From CAILUG01 sp038125665 (GTDB lineage Bacteria; Pseudomonadota; Gammaproteobacteria; Pseudomonadales; Pseudohongiellaceae): DNA of 64,000 nt. Below the pieces are notes generated by a model. It did not search any database. It was not told where the DNA came from and worked only from the letters and a program-made list of their open reading frames with translations. Numbering within the stretch: position 1 is the first letter of the stretch; each line of letters starts with the position of its first letter. The DNA is taken from NCBI GenBank assembly GCA_038125665.1, contig JAYPEI010000005.1, positions 62,001 through 126,000 on the forward strand. The letters are read 5' to 3'. The position numbers were made by a program, and so were the translations under genes. Below are positions 46,137-53,620 of the stretch, piece by piece.

Positions 46137-46165
46137 TGAACTAAGCTTGCGGGTGAAACATAACT
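46137..46165 (+). promoter_or_regulatory. Candidate sigma-70 promoter for rplM-rpsI
   Basis: TTGAAC, a 17-bp spacer and CATAAC lie about 70 bp before the rplM ATG. Match to consensus is fair (4 of 6 for each box). The 273-bp upstream gap also has a locally GC-rich patch near 45996-46056 that might fold as part of a leader RNA. Both are inferences. Confidence 0.35.
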
Positions 46166-46230
46166 TATTGATTTTAAAAGAGGTCCTGGCTTAGGCTAGT
46201 ACACCGAAGAATTAACTTAGAGAACATCTG

Positions 46231-46665
46231 ATGAAAACCTTTTCTGCCAAGAAAGAGACAGTACAGCAAGATTGGTATGTAGTTGATGCCGCGGGTCAGA
46301 CACTAGGTCGTCTGGCATCTGCATTAGCTACCCGTCTGCGGGGTAAGCATAAGCCTGAATACACATCTCACGTGGACACTGGCGACTACATTGTAGTGAT
46401 TAACGCCGATAAAATCGCAGTGACTGGTAACAAGGGAAAAAATAAGATGTATCACAACCATTCACAGTACCCAGGTGGTCTGCGTAGCCGCTGCTTCAAT
46501 GAGGTTATTCAGGGTTCTACTCCTGAAGAAGCGTTAAAATTAGCTGTGAAAGGAATGATTCCACGGAATCCGCTGGGTCGTGACATGATGCGCAAATTGA
46601 AAGTGTACGCTGGCATGGAGCATCCTCATTCTGCTCAACAACCGGCACCACTGAATCTCGGTTAA
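46231..46665 (+). CDS. rplM: 50S ribosomal protein L13
   Basis: 144-residue ribosomal protein of the large subunit. Typical features are WYVVDAAGQTLGRLAS, YTSHVDTGDYIVVINA, AVKGMIPRNPLGRDMMRKLKVYAG and HPHSAQQP. It forms the universal rplM-rpsI operon with S9, 17 bp apart. Confidence 0.98.
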   Translation: MKTFSAKKETVQQDWYVVDAAGQTLGRLASALATRLRGKHKPEYTSHVDTGDYIVVINADKIAVTGNKGKNKMYHNHSQYPGGLRSRCFNEVIQGSTPEEALKLAVKGMIPRNPLGRDMMRKLKVYAGMEHPHSAQQPAPLNLG

Positions 46666-46682
46666 GGATATAGGACAAGAAC

Positions 46683-47075
46683 ATGGCAAGCACTCAATTC
46701 TATGGCACTGGTCGACGCAAAACCTCCACTGCTCGTGTATTTATCAAGCCAGGAAGTGGTAATATTACAATTAATGACCGTACTCTGGATGTATATTTTG
46801 GTAGAGAAGTGGCTCGCATGATCGTGCGTCAGCCTCTGGAACTGCTAGATGCTAAAGATAAATTCGATATATTTGTAACTGTAGCAGGTGGCGGCAGTTT
46901 TGGTCAGGCTGGAGCGATACGTCATGGCTTAACGCGTGCGCTCATCGAATATGATGAGGGAAACCGTTCCCCCCTTCGTAAAGCAGGTTTTGTCACTCGT
47001 GATTCGCGTGAGGTGGAGCGTAAGAAAGTCGGATTGCGCAAAGCACGTAAAAGACCTCAATACTCTAAGCGTTAA
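46683..47075 (+). CDS. rpsI: 30S ribosomal protein S9
   Basis: 130-residue small-subunit protein. It has YGTGRRKTSTARVF at the N-terminus, GGGSFGQAGAIRHGLTRAL, and the basic C-terminal tail ending KRPQYSKR, which reaches the P-site tRNA. It is the second gene of the operon and is followed by a strong terminator. Confidence 0.98.
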   Translation: MASTQFYGTGRRKTSTARVFIKPGSGNITINDRTLDVYFGREVARMIVRQPLELLDAKDKFDIFVTVAGGGSFGQAGAIRHGLTRALIEYDEGNRSPLRKAGFVTRDSREVERKKVGLRKARKRPQYSKR

Positions 47076-47106
47076 GCCAATACGGTTTTGCTGTTACATC
47101 CAATAC

Positions 47107-47144
47107 AAAAGCGCTGCCTAATCGAATAGAGCGGCGCTTTTTTT
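47107..47144 (+). terminator. Rho-independent terminator of rplM-rpsI
   Basis: AAAAGCGCTGC (47107-47117) pairs with GCGGCGCTTTT, one G-T wobble, and the T-run continues to 47144. It sits 32 bp after rpsI. Confidence 0.88.
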
Positions 47145-47269
47145 ATTCTACATCGATAATTAAATAGTTGTTTTTGAGTAGCTTTCCCCCCTAATCGTCC
47201 TTGAAAAAAATGCCCCAAGACAGTAAAATTCGCGCGTTAAATTTCCAGCTTGAAATAGGAGAGTAAGAC

Positions 47270-47872
47270 GTGAGTGACGGCACGGTTAATGAAGGTCGCC
47301 GGAGGTTTTTGGTCGGTAGTACAACTCTTGTAGGTGCTGCAGGTGGGGTAGGAGCCGCGGTCCCTTTCGTGGGTTCATGGAATCCAAGTGCTAGGGCGCT
47401 TGCTGCCGGTGCACCCATTACAATAGACATAAGTCGTCTGCAACCTGGTGAACTCCTTGGGCCAATGCCGGCGTGGCGTGGTCAGCCGATTTTTGTCATG
47501 CGTCGAGACAAAACTGTTCTAGATAATTTACATCAACATATTGATCATTTAGCCGATCCAAATTCTGAACGCAAGGATCAACAACCAGAGTATGCTCAAA
47601 ACGAATTTCGTTCACGTAAGCCAGAAATCATGGTGCTGGTAGGTTTATGTACTCACCTAGGCTGTTCTCCACAGTTATTCGCAAAGGTTGAGCCGCAAGA
47701 TTTCGATCCAAATTGGCATGGCGGCTTCTTCTGTCCATGTCACGGATCCAAGTTCGACCTTGCTGGTCGAGTCTATAGTGGTGTTCCAGCTCCTTCTAAC
47801 TTAAGTGTACCTCCTCACTTTTATGTCAACGATGACGTCATAGTGATTGGTCTTGATGGGGAGAATTCTTAG
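47270..47872 (+). CDS. petA: Ubiquinol-cytochrome c reductase Rieske iron-sulfur subunit
   Basis: Electron-transfer subunit of the bc1 complex. The N-terminus has a Tat-type twin-arginine segment (RRRFLVGSTT) and one membrane helix. The cluster-binding motifs are CTHLGC and CPCHGS. The 200-residue length is typical. Its stop overlaps the GTG start of the cytochrome b/c1 gene by one base, so translation is coupled. Confidence 0.97.
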   Translation: MSDGTVNEGRRRFLVGSTTLVGAAGGVGAAVPFVGSWNPSARALAAGAPITIDISRLQPGELLGPMPAWRGQPIFVMRRDKTVLDNLHQHIDHLADPNSERKDQQPEYAQNEFRSRKPEIMVLVGLCTHLGCSPQLFAKVEPQDFDPNWHGGFFCPCHGSKFDLAGRVYSGVPAPSNLSVPPHFYVNDDVIVIGLDGENS

Positions 47873-49875
47873 TGGCCGATTTCGAAAATAAAATACAAAA
47901 CCAAGGTGGCTTACTGGGGTGGATTAATGCTCGACTGCCGATAATACCTGCTTTTGAAAAGCACATGAGCAAGTATTATGCACCCAAGAATTTCAATATT
48001 TGGTACGTTTTTGGTGTTCTTTCGATGGTAGTGCTAGTTAACCAATTGTTGACTGGTATCTGGCTCACTATGAATTTTAATACCTCCGCTGAAGGTGCTT
48101 TTGCTTCAGTGGAATACATTATGCGTGATGTCGACTACGGTTGGATTTTACGCTATATGCACTCCACAGGTGCCTCTGCGTTCTTCATTGTTGTGTATCT
48201 GCATATGTTCAGAGGGCTAATGTATGGCTCCTATCAAAAACCCAGGGAGTTAATCTGGATTTTTGGTATGACCATTTATCTAGTGTTAATGGCTGAAGGG
48301 TTTATGGGTTACGTGCTTCCTTGGGGACAAATGTCTTATTGGGGAGCAAATGTTATTGTATCTTTGTTCGGAGCTATTCCAGTTATTGGCCAAGATTTGA
48401 TGGTTTGGATTCAAGGTGATTACTTGATTTCAGGTGCCACGTTAAATCGTTTCTTTGCTCTACATGTCATTGCATTACCCCTTGTCCTAGTAGGTTTGGT
48501 TTTCTTACACATTCTGGCTCTACACGAAGTGGGTTCAAATAACCCAGATGGAATTGATATTAAGAAGAATAAAGATGCGAATGGCATTCCACTTGATGGA
48601 GTTGCTTTCCACCCATACTACACAGTGCATGATCTCGTTGCTATTGTAGTATTTCTGTTCGTGTTCTGCTTTGTGATTTTCTTCATGCCAGAAATGAATG
48701 GTTACTTTTTAGAACACGCTAATTTTGAGCAAGCCAATAACCTCAAGACACCGGAACATATTGCCCCTGTTTGGTACTTCACTCCATTCTATTCAATGTT
48801 GCGAGCGGTAACTTATCCTTTTCTTGGCTTTGATGCCAAGATGTGGGGAATGATTGTGATGGGCTTAGCGATAGCCATTCTATTTGTTGTGCCTTGGTTA
48901 GATCGAAGCACGGTTCGTTCTATTCGTTATAAAGGTTGGACTTCACGCGTAGCTTTATTATTGTTCGTAGTATGCTTTGTCATCTTAGGGGTGTTGGGAA
49001 CAAAAATTGCAACAGGTCCTCGCACAGCATTGGCTCAAATTTGTACAGTTTACTACTTCATTTTTTTCCTAGCTATGCCTTGGTATACGAGTCGTGAAAA
49101 GACAACACAACCGCCAGAACGAGTTACCGGTCGTTTTATAACGATACCGCAGTTAATTGGCACCTTGGTGCTTTTGAGTAGCTTGATCTTTCTACCACTT
49201 AAGGTTGTGGGAGCAGAAGCTCATGTGATATTGCCAGAATTTGAGGTCGATCTGGAAAACCAACCCTCTCTCCAGAGTGGGGCAAGAACTTTCGTAAACT
49301 ACTGCATGGGTTGCCATGGGGCCCAATATATGCGCTATAACCGTATAGCTAAAGACCTTGGAATTCCAGAAAATATTATGGCTGAAGAAATGCTATTTTC
49401 TCCCGGAGCAGAAATTGGTGGTCTTATGCGAACTGCTATGTCTGCTGAACTAGCAAAAAATTGGTTCGGTGTTGCACCTCCAGACCTAACTTTGGTTGCT
49501 CGAGTACGCGGACCTGAGTGGTTGTATGGGTATCTGAAAGGGTTCTACCAAGATGAATCGCGCCCCTTCGGCGTTAACAATGTAGTTTTTCCTAATGTTG
49601 GTATGCCTAATGTATTGGTCGGATTACAAGGACACCAGTCGCTTTGTGAAAATAAAAATTGTGAGTCTCCAACTCAACATATTGAAGGGACAGGGCATCT
49701 CACTGTGGAAGAATTTGACCAATTGATTGCAGATCTAGTCAACTTCCTTACTTATTTGGGAGAGCCCGCAAGATTACACAGAGAGATTATAGGGACATAT
49801 GTGCTCTTCTTCCTCGCATTCCTGTTGGTATTTGTTTACATGCTTAATCGCGAGTATTGGAAAGACGTTCACTAA
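47872..49875 (+). CDS. petBC: Cytochrome b / cytochrome c1 fusion (bc1 complex)
   Basis: The 667-residue precursor joins both haem subunits. Residues ~1-415 are cytochrome b, with haem histidines in MHSTGASAFFIVVYLHMF and LHVIALPLVLVGLVFLH and a quinol-site motif PVWY. A second hydrophobic segment ending VVGAEA looks like an internal signal peptide. It leads into cytochrome c1, with haem motif CMGCH, a distal Met region, and a C-terminal anchor (VLFFLAFLLVFVYML). It is similar in layout to fbcH of Bradyrhizobium, whose product is cut after export. Most gammaproteobacteria have separate petB and petC. Confidence 0.95.
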   Translation: MADFENKIQNQGGLLGWINARLPIIPAFEKHMSKYYAPKNFNIWYVFGVLSMVVLVNQLLTGIWLTMNFNTSAEGAFASVEYIMRDVDYGWILRYMHSTGASAFFIVVYLHMFRGLMYGSYQKPRELIWIFGMTIYLVLMAEGFMGYVLPWGQMSYWGANVIVSLFGAIPVIGQDLMVWIQGDYLISGATLNRFFALHVIALPLVLVGLVFLHILALHEVGSNNPDGIDIKKNKDANGIPLDGVAFHPYYTVHDLVAIVVFLFVFCFVIFFMPEMNGYFLEHANFEQANNLKTPEHIAPVWYFTPFYSMLRAVTYPFLGFDAKMWGMIVMGLAIAILFVVPWLDRSTVRSIRYKGWTSRVALLLFVVCFVILGVLGTKIATGPRTALAQICTVYYFIFFLAMPWYTSREKTTQPPERVTGRFITIPQLIGTLVLLSSLIFLPLKVVGAEAHVILPEFEVDLENQPSLQSGARTFVNYCMGCHGAQYMRYNRIAKDLGIPENIMAEEMLFSPGAEIGGLMRTAMSAELAKNWFGVAPPDLTLVARVRGPEWLYGYLKGFYQDESRPFGVNNVVFPNVGMPNVLVGLQGHQSLCENKNCESPTQHIEGTGHLTVEEFDQLIADLVNFLTYLGEPARLHREIIGTYVLFFLAFLLVFVYMLNREYWKDVH

Positions 49876-49909
49876 CAATTTAATTCAAAGACAAGATGAG
49901 GCCAACTTA

Positions 49910-50545
49910 ATGGGAGTTGTCACTAAACGCTCTTCAATGCTTTTTTACTCTGATGGCTATTCTCAGTTTAGTCATCGGGTACGTATCGTACTTGCCGAAA
50001 AAGGTGTTACGGTAGAAACAGTTGATGTAGATATTTACGATAAGCCAGAGGATTTGGCTGCTCTTAATCCTTATAACAGTTTACCAACATTAGTTGATAG
50101 AGACTTGGTGCTCTATGAGCCTAACATTATGATGGAATACTTGGATGAACGCTTTCCACATCCTCCGTTGTTTCCTGTTTATCCTGTTGCGCGTGCTCAG
50201 AGTAGATTATGGATCTATCGAGTAGATCGTGATTGGAGCGGCTTAGTTGAAAAACTGCAGAGTGAAGATGGAACTGAGGAAGAACTAGATTCAGCGCGCA
50301 AAGAGTTGCGTGAGAGTTTAATTTCTGTTTCTCCGATTTTTGCAGAGAAAGCTTATTTCATGAGTGATGAATTTACTATAGTAGATTGCTGTGTTCTGCC
50401 AATCCTTTGGCGTCTTCCAGAAATTGGCATTCGTTTGCCTGAAACTAAAGCCACTAAACCTTTGCTTGAGTATCGAGCGCGTTTACTTGAGCGTGAGTCT
50501 GTTCAAGCAGCTTTTTCTGAACAGGAACGTGAAATGCGTACCTAA
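49910..50545 (+). CDS. sspA: Stringent starvation protein A
   Basis: Glutathione-transferase-like RNA polymerase-associated regulator of stationary-phase and stress genes, about 211 residues. The N-terminal thioredoxin fold reads MLFYSDGYSQFSHRVRIVLAEKG, and NPYNSLPTLVDRDLVLYE follows. ATG 49910 with GAGG about 9 bp upstream is chosen rather than an earlier frame inside petBC. The petABC-sspAB order matches Pseudomonas. Confidence 0.95.
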   Translation: MGVVTKRSSMLFYSDGYSQFSHRVRIVLAEKGVTVETVDVDIYDKPEDLAALNPYNSLPTLVDRDLVLYEPNIMMEYLDERFPHPPLFPVYPVARAQSRLWIYRVDRDWSGLVEKLQSEDGTEEELDSARKELRESLISVSPIFAEKAYFMSDEFTIVDCCVLPILWRLPEIGIRLPETKATKPLLEYRARLLERESVQAAFSEQEREMRT

Positions 50546-50564
50546 GGGTATGCATGTTCTTTTT

Positions 50565-50999
50565 ATGGCCATGACTAGTCATAAGCCTTACTTGATTCGT
50601 GCTCTTTATGAGTGGATTCTAGATAATGGCTGTACTCCTTACATTCTCGCCAACGCGATGGCACCGGGTGTAGAAGTGCCACAGCAAGGCGTTAAGGATG
50701 GTCAGGTAATTCTTAATATCAACCCACAGGCTGTAAAAGGATTATTGATTACGAATGAAATGTTGGAGTTTGATGGCCGTTTTGGAGGGATACCAAAACA
50801 TATTCGAGTGCCTGTTGCGGCTGTTCATGGTATCTATGCTCGAGAAAATGGTCAGGGTATGATCTTTGAGGCGGAGGAGGATTCTACTCCGACCCCACCT
50901 TCTGCCTCTGGGGCACCCACATTTTCAAGGACATCTAAGGTTTTGGGCGATTCAAAGCGCACGGATACAGTGCGTCCAATCCTAAAAGTTATCAAATAA
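50565..50999 (+). CDS. sspB: ClpXP adaptor / stringent starvation protein B
   Basis: Binds SsrA-tagged proteins and hands them to ClpXP. The core is MTSHKPYLIRALYEWILDNGC, then NINPQAVKGLLI and RFGG. A flexible linker leads to a C-terminal ClpX-binding tail (RPILKVIK). Start candidates are 50550, 50565 and 50571; 50565 is chosen but is uncertain. It is 19 bp after sspA. Confidence 0.93.
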   Translation: MAMTSHKPYLIRALYEWILDNGCTPYILANAMAPGVEVPQQGVKDGQVILNINPQAVKGLLITNEMLEFDGRFGGIPKHIRVPVAAVHGIYARENGQGMIFEAEEDSTPTPPSASGAPTFSRTSKVLGDSKRTDTVRPILKVIK

Positions 51000-51386
51000 T
51001 CGTTTTTCTATTTATTCTGGATAGGAATGTCTTCATACATATAAGTACGAAATTTAATGCTATTTTAGCTATGGTCCTTTGTTGCTGATAGCAATAGTTT
51101 ACTTTGATGCGTTCAAGTTCATTGATAATGCATCAGCTCCATTTTGGAATTTTTATCGCTAGATACTGCTAGTCCAATTTAATAGATCTATATAGTCACT
51201 GAGTTCATACAGTATAGTCTGTTGCTAAGAGAAATTAAGGCTTTAATCTTTGAAAGGCATGATTTTAGAATTATTTTTTTTTAACATTAGCTACCGGTAA
51301 TATACGTTATTGAAATGAGGTTAAGTCGGAAGTGATAATAGTGTTGGCCGGCCTTGACCATTCAGGATTCAAATCATGGACGTAAT

Positions 51387-51509
51387 CTAATCAAGAAAAG
51401 CTGCTTCATCTAGGGGCGTTTTGTGCTTAAATCGATCTTGCCATAAGAGCTCATCATAAAAATTTTCCTGATAAGCTTTTAGTATTAGCTGTTTCTTTAG
51501 CTTAACCAT
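51387..51509 (-). CDS. Possible 40-codon small protein or gene fragment
   Basis: The frame from ATG 51509 to TAG 51387 encodes a charged, aromatic-rich peptide (begins MVKLKKQLILKAYQ, ends TPLDEAAFLD) that looks more protein-like than random AT-rich DNA. No ribosome site is obvious and I do not recognise a family. It could be a real small gene or the end of a decayed one. Confidence 0.25.
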   Translation of the reverse strand: MVKLKKQLILKAYQENFYDELLWQDRFKHKTPLDEAAFLD

Positions 51510-51563
51510 GTGACTACTAATACTTGTTAGACTACTATGCCATTTACTAACTAATTCTTTGAG

Positions 51564-51713
51564 TTGACCAAGAAATCTACTCGTGAAGATCTACTCGCCA
51601 AAAAAGTTAAGCATACAAAACTCATCAAAAGATGCATTGAAAAAGGCATTGATCAAAATAAATTATATTAGATCTTGGTTGGCATGTTGGATGCGCTCAA
51701 GAAACAGAAGTGA
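51564..51713 (+). pseudogene. Possible decayed small gene interrupted by an in-frame TAG
   Basis: From TTG 51564 the frame reads MTKKSTREDLLAKKVKHTKL and on to a TAG at 51669-51671. In the same frame it then continues ILVGMLDALKKQK to a TGA at 51711. The two parts together look like one ~49-residue basic helical protein broken by a stop. No family is recognised. Confidence 0.3.
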
Positions 51714-51969
51714 TTTTTTTATAGCCTGGGATGAGTAAGATGAATTTCAGAAAATCTTTTGGTGACAATGTGGCTGTCCAAGAAATAAAGGTGTACAAGT
51801 GCACATGCATAATACAAATGAAGGAGCTGGGCATGAACAAGCCTGAATTCAGGGGATAATATTTTAAGATGTACATAAAATAAAATATATTTATCCTGTA
51901 ATTGCTACCTTTTCAACCTCATTTGATAACTGGAAGGCTGTAGTTTTCCGTATAAATCCAAGAGTAATT

Positions 51970-52545
51970 TCAGTCGATATACTCAAAAGCGCGAATAACT
52001 TTTGTGACTCCTGATGCTTGAGAAGCTAATTCGCTAGCTAATTCAGCCTCATTATGGGTTAAGAGCCCCATTAGATAGATGACACCGTGTTCTGCTACTA
52101 CTTTTATGCGCATTCCACTAACGGTAGGATCTGCAAGCATTAGTGCTTTGACTTTTGTGGATAATAAAGCATCTGCACTCCGAGTAAGCAGAGAGATTGG
52201 AGGAGAAATCTCAAGTTCATTATGTACTGTCTTAACTTGTGAAGGCGTTGTAGCTACTTTGGTGGCAAGGTTCTTCAAGTCACGGTCTTGCACCTGGCCA
52301 GTAAGCAACACTACTCCATTAAAGCTTGTTACATTGATATGTGCATCAGCAAAGCGATCATCATCGGCATGCAAATTAACTATAATTGTAGTCTCTATAG
52401 TATTATCATCAAAAACACTACCAATTGTTCGTCGTCCACTATTTTCCTGTATGCCCTCTTTATTTGCAGCAGTCATTACAGTGACACAACTAGTAAGCAA
52501 TACAGCACAGGCAATCATATTAACAAAGCGTAAGAGTATACTCAT
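51970..52545 (-). CDS. dolP: BON-domain outer-membrane lipoprotein (DolP/YraP-like)
   Basis: 191-residue lipoprotein with signal and lipobox LLTSC (Cys about residue 20), then two BON domains: VNVTSFNGVVLLTGQVQD-like around 65-115 and VVAEHGVIYLMGLLT around 145-175. DolP supports outer-membrane integrity and beta-barrel assembly. Its ATG overlaps the diaA stop (ATGA), keeping the diaA-dolP pair of E. coli and Pseudomonas. Confidence 0.93.
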   Translation of the reverse strand: MSILLRFVNMIACAVLLTSCVTVMTAANKEGIQENSGRRTIGSVFDDNTIETTIIVNLHADDDRFADAHINVTSFNGVVLLTGQVQDRDLKNLATKVATTPSQVKTVHNELEISPPISLLTRSADALLSTKVKALMLADPTVSGMRIKVVAEHGVIYLMGLLTHNEAELASELASQASGVTKVIRAFEYID

Positions 52546-53135
52546 GATAGTTCTCCAAAAAGTTGAGTATCAATCAAATCACATAAACAATGTATGACTA
52601 GAAGGTGAACTTCCTGGACTCTTGCTGTAACATTGGAAGGTACACAGATTTCTATATCGTTATCTGACAGAAAATCTCTCAGTTTACCTCCATCTTTTCC
52701 AGTAAGTGCTACAACGCGCATACCTCGTTGCTGAGCAATTTTTATAGCACTAAGAACATTACTTGAATTTCCACTTGTTGAGATGGCCAATAGTACATCA
52801 CCAGATTTTCCTAGGGCACGAATCTGCTTTGAGAAAATTTCTTCATAACTGTAGTCATTTGCAATTGATGTTAAAGTAGATGTATCAGTGGATAACGCTA
52901 TTGCGGGAAGAGCAGGTCGTTCACGTTCAAAGCGATTTAATAATTCTGAGGAAAAATGTTGAGAATCTCCTGCTGAACCACCATTACCACAAGCCAGAAT
53001 TTTTCCCTCAGCAAGAAGACTTTTTACCATTGCATCAGCCGCTGCAGTAATGGGGTCGACAAGTGTTTGCAGCGATTGCATTTTTGTTTCAATACTTGCT
53101 GTGAAGTGGTGTTTAACGCGATCTTGGAGATTCAT
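52542..53135 (-). CDS. diaA: SIS-domain DnaA initiator-associating protein DiaA (GmhA-like)
   Basis: Phosphosugar-isomerase-like SIS protein. DiaA stimulates DnaA assembly at the origin in E. coli. GNGGSAGDSQHFSSELLNRFERERP, STSGNSSNVL and ALTGKDGG are visible. ATG 53135 (MNLQDRVKHHF) matches the family N-terminus; the frame extends to 53192 but without support. It is next to dolP, so DiaA is preferred over heptose isomerase GmhA. Confidence 0.9.
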   Translation of the reverse strand: MNLQDRVKHHFTASIETKMQSLQTLVDPITAAADAMVKSLLAEGKILACGNGGSAGDSQHFSSELLNRFERERPALPAIALSTDTSTLTSIANDYSYEEIFSKQIRALGKSGDVLLAISTSGNSSNVLSAIKIAQQRGMRVVALTGKDGGKLRDFLSDNDIEICVPSNVTARVQEVHLLVIHCLCDLIDTQLFGELS

Positions 53136-53192
53136 AATTTGATTCAACTTTACCGAAATATTGAGAGGGGAGTCCATAATAGTGTAACGCAA

Positions 53193-53620
53193 AGTTTACT
53201 ACAGCTCCACGCGGAGTAACTCAGTTTTATTGAATAGAATAAAGTGCCTTTAAACCAAAGAATTTTGTAGAGAAGTTAGCTTTCATTATAAAAAAATTCA
53301 AGCGCACCTACAAATTTATGTATATCAAAGTTAATATATGAGTATTATTTGGCTCAATGGCTAAGTTAACATTTTCCCTAGCCAGTGCAGAGCATATTCT
53401 TCCGTGGAGTAACCTTTAAGTTTCTGTCATAGCCAATTTTATTTAGGATGAACTAGAATCATTCGATGATTAGCATAGTCTAATGGTTAATGAAATCAAG
53501 CTTACAAGAAATTAGTGAAAAATTCATTTTCTTTAAATGAGAACATGTCCCAGTTGATCCTAGTTAAAATTGTGAGTATCCCTTTAGCGAAAAGGTTTTC
53601 CTAGAAATCGATAAATATAT
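53193..53620. other. Gap at the usual yraN position
   Basis: 428 bp between lpoA and diaA, where relatives carry the ~120-codon yraN. No intact frame exists. On the minus strand a 53430-53361 stretch, allowing one frameshift, reads MTET then KGYSTEEYALHWL. This resembles the N-terminal G..AE..A..WL pattern of YraN, so a decayed copy is possible. Confidence 0.4.

Larger units (their letters stand above)
51000..51969. other. 970-bp intergenic stretch with decayed coding traces
   Basis: No intact gene is supported between sspB and dolP, which are adjacent in Pseudomonas. Short protein-like frames are described separately (51387-51509 minus; 51564-51713 plus). A further 40-codon frame at 51740-51859 (plus) looks like chance. 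The rest is AT-rich with no recognised element. Confidence 0.55.

Noticed and set aside
51740..51859. 40-codon plus-strand frame starting MNFRKSFGDN upstream of dolP
   Set aside because: No ribosome site, no family and weak protein-like pattern, so treated as chance.
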